Notes under the pieces: model-generated
What the model saw: the letters and a program-made list of their open reading frames with translations, nothing else
Told to the model about the DNA's origin: nothing
Databases searched by the model: none
In this document: one piece after another, positions 1 to 7,085 of the stretch
Layout: each line of letters opens with the position of its first letter
Position numbering within the stretch: position 1 is the first letter of the stretch
Source of the DNA: DATKUA01 sp965602675
GTDB lineage: Bacteria; Acidobacteriota; DATKUA01
DNA: 64,000 bases
Assembly (NCBI GenBank): GCA_965602675.1
Contig: CBFCZO010000004.1
Span: 1-64,000 of the forward strand
Direction of reading: 5' to 3'
Position numbers and translations under genes: made by a program

Positions 1-146
1 GCGCATCGGCTATCCAGGTGGGCACGGCGACTTTCGTCGACCCCACCGCGCCGACCCGCCTCGTGCGCGAGCTCGAGCGCTGGTGCGCGGATGAAGGGAT
101 CAGCGGCATCCCGGAAATCGTCGGGGCAGCCCATCGCGAGGAGTAG
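1..146 (+). CDS. pyrD: Dihydroorotate dehydrogenase, C-terminal fragment (cut by window edge)
   Basis: Only the last 47 codons are present, reading from position 3 to the TAG at 144-146. The visible peptide contains A-I-Q-V-G-T-A-T-F-V-D-P, the conserved C-terminal phosphate/FMN-binding segment of class 1 dihydroorotate dehydrogenases, followed by a short helical tail. The enzyme oxidises dihydroorotate to orotate in pyrimidine synthesis. It ends 15 bp before pyrF, which acts two steps later in the same pathway, so the two are probably co-transcribed. The call rests on the short conserved motif plus the neighbour; the catalytic half lies outside the window. Confidence 0.85.
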   Translation, partial: ASAIQVGTATFVDPTAPTRLVRELERWCADEGISGIPEIVGAAHREE

Positions 147-161
147 CCGAGGGGGACAAAC

Positions 162-872
162 ATGACGGTGCTTGATTTCAACGATCCAAGGGACAAGGTT
201 TTCGTCGCGCTCGACGTGCCCACCGCCGACGACGCGCGCAAGCTCGTCGATAAACTTCGCGGCGAGGCGACAGGCTTCAAGATCGGCCTGCAGCTTTTCT
301 GCAGCGCGGGGCCGCGTTTCGTCGCCGAGCTAACCGGCGAGGGGCTGAGGATTTTCCTCGACCTCAAGTTCCACGACATCCCCAACACGGTCGCGGGAGC
401 GGTGCGCTCGGTGGCCTCGCTCGGCGCAGCGGCGATCAACATTCACTGCTCCGGCGGCATGGCGATGCTGCGGGCTGCCAAGGACGCCCTGCCCGAAAAC
501 GGGCGCCCCGCGCTGCTCGGCGTCACCGTGCTGACAAGCCTCGACGACGACGACCTTCGCGGCCTCGGCGTTGCCCACACAGCCGAGGGCCAAGTGCTGC
601 TGCTGGCACGCATGGCGCGCGATGCGGGTCTCGACGGAGTTATCTGCTCTCCCAGGGAAATATCCCTGCTGCGCGCCGAACTGGGCGATGAATTCCTGCT
701 CATCACGCCGGGAATCAGGCCCGCTTGGGCCGCATCAGGCGATCAGAAGCGCATTACCACGCCGAGCGACGCGATCGGCGCCGGGGCTTCAGCGCTGGTA
801 ATCGGCAGGCCCATCACGGCCGCCGAGAATCCCGCCGAGGCAATGCGCAGGGTGATCGAGGAAATCTCTTAG
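162..872 (+). CDS. pyrF: Orotidine 5'-phosphate decarboxylase
   Basis: This 236-residue protein decarboxylates OMP to UMP, the last step of de novo UMP synthesis, in the cytosol. Visible hallmarks are the N-terminal F-V-A-L-D-V strand, the catalytic D-L-K-F-H-D-I-P-N-T motif near residues 67-76 (Asp/Lys/Asp proton relay) and the phosphate-binding T-P-G-I-R-P and V-I-G-R-P-I segments near the C-terminus. Length is normal for the short bacterial form. The ATG is preceded by a good ribosome site (GAGGGGGAC, 149-157). It follows pyrD closely; carA and carB of the same pathway lie about 17 kb downstream. Confidence 0.97.
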   Translation: MTVLDFNDPRDKVFVALDVPTADDARKLVDKLRGEATGFKIGLQLFCSAGPRFVAELTGEGLRIFLDLKFHDIPNTVAGAVRSVASLGAAAINIHCSGGMAMLRAAKDALPENGRPALLGVTVLTSLDDDDLRGLGVAHTAEGQVLLLARMARDAGLDGVICSPREISLLRAELGDEFLLITPGIRPAWAASGDQKRITTPSDAIGAGASALVIGRPITAAENPAEAMRRVIEEIS

Positions 873-921
873 AGGGAGATCTTTTCTACACAAACCACCG
901 CGATTTCTGAGAACAGGAGCA

Positions 922-1689
922 ATGAGCGAAGACAGCTATTCAGCTAATAACAAGAACCTGGAAGAGCTTGAAGAAATCCTCGGATACAACTTCCGCGACC
1001 ACGAGTGGCTGCTGCGCGCCCTCACGCACTCCAGCTACGCCAACGAGCAGGAAGAGGAAATCCGCGACAACGAGCGCCTCGAGTTCCTCGGCGACGCCGT
1101 GCTCGGGCTTGTGGTCTCCGATCTACTTTTCGCAGCCAACAGCGGCAACGAGGGCGCTCTCACGCGCGCCAAGAGTTACCTGGTAAGCGCGCGCTACATC
1201 GGCAGGCTCGCGAAATCACTGCATTTCGGCGACTTCCTCCGCCTCGGACACGGGGAGGAAAAGGACGGCGGGCGCAGCAAAAAATCGATTATGGCCAACG
1301 TCTTCGAGGCGGTCATCGCCGCAATCTATCTCGACGGCGGAATGAAAAGCGCGCGCGAATTCATCGTTCGCGTTTACGGCGACGCGATCGAACAGATCGA
1401 CAAGGAAGGCCTGCTGCGGCGCGATTACAAAAGCTACCTGCAGGAACTGATCCAGGGGAAAGAGCTCCCCGCGCCGGTCTACTCGCTGGTCGAAGCCAGC
1501 GGCCCCGATCACTCAAAGCGCTTCACCGTTGAAGTAAAAATAGGAAACGCCGAACCGGCGTTGGCGGCCGGCAGCGGCAAATCGAAGAAGATTGCGGAAC
1601 AGGAGGCGGCGCGCGCCGCACTCGCCCGCATCGAAGCGGGCGCCTTCGACCTCGAAGCCTTGAGAAGGCCTGAACCGGACAAAGAATAA
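922..1689 (+). CDS. rnc: Ribonuclease III
   Basis: A double-strand-specific endoribonuclease used in rRNA and mRNA processing. Residues about 15-150 form the RNase III domain, with the signature E-R-L-E-F-L-G-D-A-V-L near residues 52-62 and the second acidic cluster N-V-F-E-A-V-I-A-A-I-Y near 129-139, which together supply the metal-binding acids. A double-stranded-RNA-binding domain follows (about 165-240, ending K-K-I-A-E-Q-E-A-A-R-A-A-L). The 255-residue length is slightly above average because of a short C-terminal tail. The ATG at 922 has AACAGGAGC upstream. It lies 49 bp after pyrF on the same strand, and an inverted repeat overlaps its stop codon. Confidence 0.97.
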   Translation: MSEDSYSANNKNLEELEEILGYNFRDHEWLLRALTHSSYANEQEEEIRDNERLEFLGDAVLGLVVSDLLFAANSGNEGALTRAKSYLVSARYIGRLAKSLHFGDFLRLGHGEEKDGGRSKKSIMANVFEAVIAAIYLDGGMKSAREFIVRVYGDAIEQIDKEGLLRRDYKSYLQELIQGKELPAPVYSLVEASGPDHSKRFTVEVKIGNAEPALAAGSGKSKKIAEQEAARAALARIEAGAFDLEALRRPEPDKE

Positions 1690-1707
1690 ACCGGTCTCAG
1701 ACCGGTT
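1689..1707 (+). terminator. Inverted repeat at the 3' end of rnc, possible weak terminator
   Basis: AACCGGT - CTCAG - ACCGGTT forms a perfect 7-bp stem with a 5-base loop directly after the rnc stop codon. There is no U-tract, so it may be Rho-assisted or serve as an RNA 3'-end stabiliser. The converging gene at 1745-1966 starts its stop region 38 bp further on. Confidence 0.35.
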
Positions 1708-1744
1708 CAGGGTGGACGTGTTCGATATGTTCGCTTTGCGCTAA

Positions 1745-1966
1745 TCAGGCCCTGCGCGTGTTGTCCACAACCATGCTAAGCATGATGATCACCAGTCCGA
1801 GCCAGACCCCGAAGACCCAGGTCTGGAGCATCCAGTAAAAGCCCGCCCAGAACTGGTAGGTCATCATCACGATGCCGTTGATCAGGCCGCCGAAGAAGGC
1901 CAGCACTATGAAAAGCAGGCCGAACCACTTGCCGAATTCCTTAAGAAAATTCCAGAAAGCGTCCAT
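1745..1966 (-). CDS. Small membrane protein of unknown function (73 aa)
   Basis: A 73-residue protein rich in aromatic residues (F, W, Y, M) with two predicted membrane helices, roughly residues 14-36 and 43-66, joined by a short turn, and a basic end (T-R-R-A). I do not recognise a family. It is supported as a real gene by a very strong ribosome site (AAGGGGGT, about 7 bases before ATG) and by a consensus-like promoter 40-70 bp upstream (2005-2033). It is transcribed alone, convergent with rnc. A helical-hairpin membrane peptide that helps a larger complex is possible, but nothing here shows a partner. Confidence 0.75.
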   Translation of the reverse strand: MDAFWNFLKEFGKWFGLLFIVLAFFGGLINGIVMMTYQFWAGFYWMLQTWVFGVWLGLVIIMLSMVVDNTRRA

Positions 1967-2004
1967 CGAAATACCCCCTTCTTTACTACGAGTTCAGTAG
2001 ACTC

Positions 2005-2033
2005 AGAATATTGGCGGCGATTGTGGCTGTCAA
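2005..2033 (-). promoter_or_regulatory. Sigma70-type promoter for the 73-aa membrane protein
   Basis: On the minus strand: TTGACA (2033-2028), a 17-base spacer, TATTCT (2010-2005). The -35 box is perfect and the spacing ideal. The predicted start site leaves a leader of about 30 bases before the ATG at 1966. Confidence 0.7.
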
Positions 2034-2182
2034 CTGATAATTGGAAAACACTCTGGGCAATTTACGCTTGTGACTCAGGACTGACTGTGTTAGGTAAGGC
2101 TTAACGATTACTGCGAATTCTCAGCATTGAACAGAAATGTATCGCTTCTTGGGCTACCTAACCACTCTGCAGGAGGTGACTG

Positions 2183-2788
2183 ATGGAATTTAATATCGAC
2201 ATTAACGACACGATAAACAAGTCAGTCGGCGTCAGCACGAAGTTCGCCGAATTCTGGCGCGGCATGACCTTCCCCAATAACATCGGACCGGCGCTGAGTT
2301 TCCTGGTGGTCCTCGCAGTGCTGCCGTTTGCCGGCTCAATCCTGAGGGGATTCATCCCGCAGCCGTTTTTCGTTCCCTACGGAGGTATGGGTTGGATCTG
2401 GACTCCGGTCTTCGGTATCATCTCCGCTTTCTTCTGGTACATCTACTTCGTCGGAGCCCCGATCGTCCTCGGAGCGATCATGGGCGCGCTGGACAAGCCC
2501 CTCGACATCAACAAGGGCGATATGAACTCCTACACGACAATCGTCGCCTACTCCTACGCCCCCGCGGCAGTCGGCTTCTTCCTCACATTCATCCCATTCA
2601 TCGGCTTCATCTTCGGCCTGCTGGGGATACTCTCGCTTATCGCCGCCTACCTCGGTCTCACCGTCGCGCTGGAACTCGATTCCGGGCAGGCGATCATCAT
2701 GCTCATCGTCTCGGGATTGATCGCCATGGTAATCTTCGCCATCTTCTTCGGTATCCTCTTCGGGCTCAGCATGGCGATAATGATCTGA
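2183..2788 (+). CDS. Yip1-like multi-spanning membrane protein
   Basis: A 201-residue integral membrane protein with about five hydrophobic helices (roughly residues 37-58, 72-95, 120-145, 148-167, 172-198). The pattern of an acidic N-terminal segment, a helix-loop with N-S-Y-T-T-I-V-A-Y-S-Y-A-P, and paired C-terminal helices resembles the Yip1/YIF1 domain found in many bacterial inner-membrane proteins of unknown role. The start is fixed by an ideal ribosome site (AGGAGGTGAC, 2171-2180) 2-3 bases before the ATG region. It stands alone between divergent and convergent neighbours. The family assignment is by pattern only and the function is unknown. Confidence 0.7.
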   Translation: MEFNIDINDTINKSVGVSTKFAEFWRGMTFPNNIGPALSFLVVLAVLPFAGSILRGFIPQPFFVPYGGMGWIWTPVFGIISAFFWYIYFVGAPIVLGAIMGALDKPLDINKGDMNSYTTIVAYSYAPAAVGFFLTFIPFIGFIFGLLGILSLIAAYLGLTVALELDSGQAIIMLIVSGLIAMVIFAIFFGILFGLSMAIMI

Positions 2789-2837
2789 CGCCGGATCGGA
2801 AAAGGAAAACTCAACTCCCACAGGATTGAGCTGCCGA

Positions 2838-3923
2838 TTAATACCGCTCTATCCAGCCGCCGCCCAGGAGCAGATCGCCGCGGTAGAAAACGGCGGCCTG
2901 GCCCGGCGCTATACCCTTTTGAGGATTATCGAAGCGTACACCGGCGCGGTCACCGGCCAACGGCTCGACCAGCGCGCCGACGGCCGCAGCGCGCGACCTC
3001 ACCTTGATCTCTGCCCGCAGCGGCTCCCCTCTGGGGGGCTCGATGCTCACCCAATTGAGCCCGGCGACGGTCAGGTGGTCGCGCTTTAGATCTTCTTCAT
3101 AGCCGACGACCACGCGGCGGCTCGCCGGCTCCACCCTCAGAACATATAACGGCCGCTCGGCGGGTATTCCGAGCCCTCGCCGCTGGCCCACGGTGAAGCG
3201 GTGGATACCGTCGTGCCGTCCCAGCACTTGCCCATCGATTGCTACTATCTCTCCGCACAAATCTGTCCCGGGCCTGAGCTCTTCGACCAGCGAAACATAA
3301 TCGTTGTCGGGCACGAAGCAGATTTCCTGGCTCTCGTCCTTCTCCGAAACCGGCAGGCCCTGCTCCGCGGCCGCCTCCCTCACCTGCTCCTTCGTCAAGC
3401 CGCCCAGCGGGAATCGGGCTCGGCGTAGCTGTTCCTGAGTCAAATCGAAAAGGAAATACGACTGGTCCTTGCCCGCGTCCGCAGCCTTGCGCAGCGCACA
3501 CCGCCCGTCGGGCAGCTCCTCCCGCTTGCAGTAGTGACCTGTCGCGAATAGCTCTGCGCCTGCGGCGAGAGCGTACCTCGCCAGCAGCCCGAATTTGATC
3601 CGGCGGTTGCACACAATGCAGGGATTCGGAGTAAGACCCGACAGATAAGCACTCACAAAGGGTTCGATTACGCCTTCCCGGAATTCCGACTCGAGGCTGA
3701 CAAACTCGTGCCTGATGCCGAGAATCCCCGCCACCCGCGCTGCGTCCTTGAAGGAAGAGGCAGGATCACAACTGCCGTCTACGGCGGTCGCGGCCGCGCC
3801 AAGGCACCCGTTGAGCATCGTCAAACCGACAACTTCGTGCCCCTCGCGCACCAGAAGCGCCGCGGCAACGCTGCTGTCGACGCCGCCGCTCATGGCTACG
3901 GCAATCCTGGTCCCGGCGTTCAT
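2838..3923 (-). CDS. mnmA: tRNA-specific 2-thiouridylase MnmA
   Basis: Transfers sulfur to C2 of the wobble uridine (U34) of Lys, Glu and Gln tRNAs, using ATP to adenylate the base. The N-terminus carries the PP-loop A-M-S-G-G-V-D-S-S-V-A. The two catalytic cysteines are visible in N-P-C-I-V-C-N-R-R-I-K-F near residue 100 and S-Q-E-I-C-F-V-P near residue 200; G-H-Y tRNA-recognition and the C-terminal beta-barrel ending A-V-F-Y are also present. The 361-residue length is typical. A GTG two codons upstream (3929) is an alternative start. Convergent with the Yip1-like gene. Confidence 0.96.
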   Translation of the reverse strand: MNAGTRIAVAMSGGVDSSVAAALLVREGHEVVGLTMLNGCLGAAATAVDGSCDPASSFKDAARVAGILGIRHEFVSLESEFREGVIEPFVSAYLSGLTPNPCIVCNRRIKFGLLARYALAAGAELFATGHYCKREELPDGRCALRKAADAGKDQSYFLFDLTQEQLRRARFPLGGLTKEQVREAAAEQGLPVSEKDESQEICFVPDNDYVSLVEELRPGTDLCGEIVAIDGQVLGRHDGIHRFTVGQRRGLGIPAERPLYVLRVEPASRRVVVGYEEDLKRDHLTVAGLNWVSIEPPRGEPLRAEIKVRSRAAAVGALVEPLAGDRAGVRFDNPQKGIAPGQAAVFYRGDLLLGGGWIERY

Positions 3924-3980
3924 AACCACTTCGATTTTATCAGCAATGAGAAATTAAAGAGAGGCGGGAGTCGAGGAAGA

Positions 3981-4238
3981 TTACCTGCTTTGAAACATAT
4001 TATTGATCTTGGCGGACAGGCTTGGCGACGGGCCCTCTTCGCGGGATTTCTGTCGCACATAACCACGCAACAGCTTCTCGAATTCGACTCTGCCGTAACA
4101 TTTGCTGCAGTGCTGCAGATGGAATTCGATCTCGGCGTTGCGTTTTTCGTCGAGTTGACCGTCGATGAAGAGAAAAACCTCGATTAGCGACTCAAGGCAT
4201 CTCCCGTAGTCTTCACCGTGATGTCCGTCTTGCCCCAT
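3981..4238 (-). CDS. Zinc-binding anti-sigma factor (RsrA/ZAS-like), no sigma partner nearby
   Basis: An 85-residue protein with the ZAS fold of RsrA-type anti-sigma factors: Cys14, then His40-x3-Cys44-x2-Cys47 (H-L-Q-H-C-S-K-C), followed by a charged helix (V-E-F-E-K-L-L-R-G-Y-V). In known family members these residues bind zinc and can act as a thiol redox switch controlling an ECF sigma factor. Here no ECF sigma gene is next to it; the neighbours are the bactofilin-like gene (96 bp upstream) and mnmA. The ATG has no strong ribosome site, so the start is less certain. Domain call good, partner unknown. Confidence 0.8.
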   Translation of the reverse strand: MGQDGHHGEDYGRCLESLIEVFLFIDGQLDEKRNAEIEFHLQHCSKCYGRVEFEKLLRGYVRQKSREEGPSPSLSAKINNMFQSR

Positions 4239-4333
4239 CGAATGTAATATTCCCCTTATTTTGTTAATTCTACGGGATTCCCCAAACCCATATTCCTTAT
4301 TCTGAAGGAATTGCGACTAAAAATCAATATTAA

Positions 4334-5410
4334 TCAATTGCCGGAGCCGGCCAGAAAGTCTGCGATCCGCTCGAGCACCTCCAGGGTTCTCACCGTAAGG
4401 GTGCCGCGATCCGGCTCCAATTGCTCCATCCAGCGCGAATAGCTGGTATTGAGGTTGTTGAAATCTTTCTCGCGCAGGCAGGCTACGATTAGCCTGAGGC
4501 CGTTGGGAGCCTCGTCCAGATCCTCGATCGTCGCGCCCAACTCCGACTCCAACGCAGCCATACGCTCGATAAACTCTCCCGGGACCGCTTCGGGAAACTC
4601 GTCCATCACGATCTCCGGCTCCGCCGCTTCCACCGGCGTAGGCTCCGCCTCTGCCTCTGCCACCTCCTCTTCTACGATATCAATCGTCTCGACCGGCACA
4701 GGCTCAACCGGCAACGGTTCCGCCAATTCCGGCTCGGGCCGCGCGGCGGCAACGTCTTCGACACCGATTTCACGCTCGCGCAGCAGGAAACGCTGGAACT
4801 CCCGGCCTTCCTTGCGCGACTTCAACTCGTGCAACACCTTGTCGCTCATTACCTGGTGGCGGTACTTGAGCAGGTAGCCGAGAAGCTCCACGTCGCTCTC
4901 GAAGCCGCCCTTAACCTGAACCGTGTCATCTACGCGCCGGTCCTCCGCCGTGGTGATCAGGATCGCGCCCCGCACCTTGTTTTCCAGTTGGAGCGTCTTG
5001 GCTTCGATCTTTCCAATCTCGACCGAGCCGCCGTTGATCATCACCTTGTCCGCCCCGATCGCGCGCACTTCGAGTTCGCTCTCGCGGCTGTTCAGCGTGC
5101 TGGTGTGGATCTCGCCGCAGCGCAGAATCCCACCCTCTACGGAGATGCTGGAAGCGCGGATACTGTCAGTCTCCAGGCGCCCGCGCACGCGGATTAGATG
5201 CTCCGCCTTGATATGGCTCGAGCGCACCGTCACTCCCTCGTCGATTAGTATCGAGCCGTGCTGGCTGGTCAGTGATGTCAGTCCCTGCTGGTTCTCCTGC
5301 AGGATCAGGTCGCCCTTGACGTCGAGTTCGATCCTGTTGCCGTCGCCGGCGATTATACGGGCGCCGCGAGGCACCACCATCGCTTCGAATTCTCTTGTTT
5401 CCCCGGCCAT
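4334..5410 (-). CDS. Bactofilin-like beta-helical protein with acidic linker and C-terminal helical domain
   Basis: A 358-residue protein of unknown function. Residues about 12-175 are a run of short beta-strand repeats with regular small/hydrophobic spacing (for example G-D-L-I-L-Q, G-S-I-L-I-D-E-G-V, I-S-V-E-G-G-I-L, V-M-I-N-G-G-S-V), the look of a bactofilin or similar right-handed beta-helix. Residues about 230-285 are a Pro/Glu/Val-rich linker, and about 285-358 form a helical domain. No signal peptide is seen, so it is probably cytoplasmic. It follows an M23 peptidase gene on the same strand, an arrangement known for bactofilins. The first ATG has GAAGGAGT upstream. Confidence 0.7.
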   Translation of the reverse strand: MAGETREFEAMVVPRGARIIAGDGNRIELDVKGDLILQENQQGLTSLTSQHGSILIDEGVTVRSSHIKAEHLIRVRGRLETDSIRASSISVEGGILRCGEIHTSTLNSRESELEVRAIGADKVMINGGSVEIGKIEAKTLQLENKVRGAILITTAEDRRVDDTVQVKGGFESDVELLGYLLKYRHQVMSDKVLHELKSRKEGREFQRFLLREREIGVEDVAAARPEPELAEPLPVEPVPVETIDIVEEEVAEAEAEPTPVEAAEPEIVMDEFPEAVPGEFIERMAALESELGATIEDLDEAPNGLRLIVACLREKDFNNLNTSYSRWMEQLEPDRGTLTVRTLEVLERIADFLAGSGN

Positions 5411-5519
5411 AATCAGCGGACTCCTTCTTCAACGCCGTTACACCTGCGGCGCGCCCTCGGGCGTAATCCGAACCATTGCCAACCTATTAAACCGGCTGTA
5501 TCACTGTTTTTAACATAAG

Positions 5520-5544
5520 CCCGGTATTTTCACAAAAAGCCGGG
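5520..5544 (-). terminator. Possible weak terminator between the M23 and bactofilin-like genes
   Basis: CCCGG and CCGGG arms flank an inner AAAA/TTTT pairing on the minus strand, forming a long hairpin about 70 bp after the M23 stop codon. There is no clean U-tract after the stem. It could equally be a leader structure of the bactofilin-like gene. Confidence 0.3.
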
Positions 5545-5614
5545 GGTCGGCACAAGCATCTCGGTCCACTCCCGCCCTCCTGCGAATCCCCCCTAATTGA
5601 GTATCTCAGCGCTC

Positions 5615-6523
5615 TCAACGGCCGGCATGCAGCTCCCTGCGGATCGAGTAAGTGTCGAAGTAGAGGAGGTACTCCTTGGGATCGAAATACTCTTCACCGC
5701 GACAAATGGCGAAATGCAGGTGCGGCGCGGTGCTCCAGCCCGTATTGCCGACGAGAGCGATCGGCTGGCCCGCCCCCACGATTTCACCCTTGCCGACCAG
5801 CAGCCTGGAGCAATGACCGTAGATGGTGGAAAAGCCGGTCTCCCCGTGTTCGATCCGCACGAAAAGCCCCAACCTTCCGTAATCGGGCAGCTTGAGGTCC
5901 GTCCAGCGGCCGGCCAGGGAAACAACTCCGGACCCGGAGGCCAGAATAACCGCTCCTTCAGCGGCTGACAGATCGATGCCGTTGTGTATCTCTATTCCGT
6001 CGTTGAACGGCGAACGGCGCGTTCCGTAACCGGAGGCGATGTCAAAGCTGCCGCGCAGGGGAAGACGGATTGGCATCTGCTCGACGATTGTCGCGAAACG
6101 TTCGTGGTTCTCCAGCCGGCGTTCCAGATAGGAGAGCGCCGAGAGCAGGTTTTGCGCCTTGTCGCCGCCAAGGCGCGGGTACCCGCCGGATTGCCATTCC
6201 CCGCCGCCGAGCAGCGTATCCACCTTTTCCACCAATGCAAGCTCGAGCGCCACGCGCGCGCCGAGCCACTCCATCACGATCTGCTCCTCCGCGATGCCGG
6301 CCTCAAGCACGGTATTGCGCTCAATCAGTCCCCGCGCCTCCTCGGCGGCGGCGGCCACCGAGCCGTATGGAACGATAACCCACGACGCGAATGCCCACGC
6401 CGCGGCGGCAAGCAGCACCGCCAGACAGAACAGGCAAAACAAGATTGAGCGCGCACTTAGGGTATAACTGCGGAACTTCCCCTTGATACCTTCCGGTCGC
6501 AGGGTTACCGTGTAAGAGCGCAT
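5615..6523 (-). CDS. M23 (LytM-type) cell-wall peptidase, membrane-anchored
   Basis: A 302-residue envelope protein. Residues about 25-50 form one membrane helix near the N-terminus, then a helical stretch (about 55-150), then an M23 metallopeptidase domain (about 160-285). The zinc ligands and catalytic histidines are all visible: H-N-G-I-D-L (HxxxD), I-Y-G-H and A-P-H-L-H-F (HxH). It is therefore likely an active peptidoglycan endopeptidase acting in the periplasm. It is divergent from the small gene at 6611 and precedes the bactofilin-like gene; M23-bactofilin pairs are known from cell-shape systems. No clear ribosome site before the ATG. Confidence 0.9.
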   Translation of the reverse strand: MRSYTVTLRPEGIKGKFRSYTLSARSILFCLFCLAVLLAAAAWAFASWVIVPYGSVAAAAEEARGLIERNTVLEAGIAEEQIVMEWLGARVALELALVEKVDTLLGGGEWQSGGYPRLGGDKAQNLLSALSYLERRLENHERFATIVEQMPIRLPLRGSFDIASGYGTRRSPFNDGIEIHNGIDLSAAEGAVILASGSGVVSLAGRWTDLKLPDYGRLGLFVRIEHGETGFSTIYGHCSRLLVGKGEIVGAGQPIALVGNTGWSTAPHLHFAICRGEEYFDPKEYLLYFDTYSIRRELHAGR

Positions 6524-6610
6524 GATTAGGCTTTGCGTTTATCCTATGCTTCCCGAAAGTTTAAACAGGCGCGAAGCGGACGTCAACGCCGTGTCCGTAA
6601 AGGTGGCAAA

Positions 6611-6949
6611 GTGAAGGTTATAGAAAGAGAGCAGGTATGGAGAAACCTGTTGGAGTACATCGATTCGCAGGATCTTTTCTTCCCCCGCCGCGTCCGCTCC
6701 CGTCTTAATCCCGAGGCCGAAAAAATCTTCGACGACTTCCTCGAGCTGATGCTGCGCTACAAAATGATCATACCTTTCAAGAAAAAAAATCCTACCAACA
6801 GGATCGCGTATTGGTTCTACTGGCTCCGCACAAAGCTGTTCTCAAAAGCCAGGAAGGTGCTGAAAATCTATGTCAAGGGCCCCGGATGGAAGGAGCCCGG
6901 AGGCCAATCCCTCGACGAAATAACCAAGGCGGAATCCGGGAAATTGTAG
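6611..6949 (+). CDS. Small basic protein of unknown function
   Basis: A 112-residue, lysine/arginine-rich protein with no signal peptide or clear membrane helix; a Trp/Tyr-rich patch (R-I-A-Y-W-F-Y-W-L-R-T-K) near residues 65-76 could bind a membrane surface. I do not recognise a family. I prefer the GTG at 6611 because AAAGGTGG lies immediately upstream with good spacing; an in-frame ATG at 6533 would add 26 basic residues but has no ribosome site. It precedes pilB by 136 bp on the same strand, so a pilus-related role is possible but unproven. Confidence 0.65.
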   Translation: MKVIEREQVWRNLLEYIDSQDLFFPRRVRSRLNPEAEKIFDDFLELMLRYKMIIPFKKKNPTNRIAYWFYWLRTKLFSKARKVLKIYVKGPGWKEPGGQSLDEITKAESGKL

Positions 6950-7085
6950 TTGATACATTGCCATAGCTGTCCATCAATGCCCATTAGCCACCCTAAGCCT
7001 CTGGTAATACGGCGGCAACCCCTTGACTCAATTAGGGTTGTAGCGATACAATACCGCATGCAACACCTTGGAGAACTTTAGCGGG

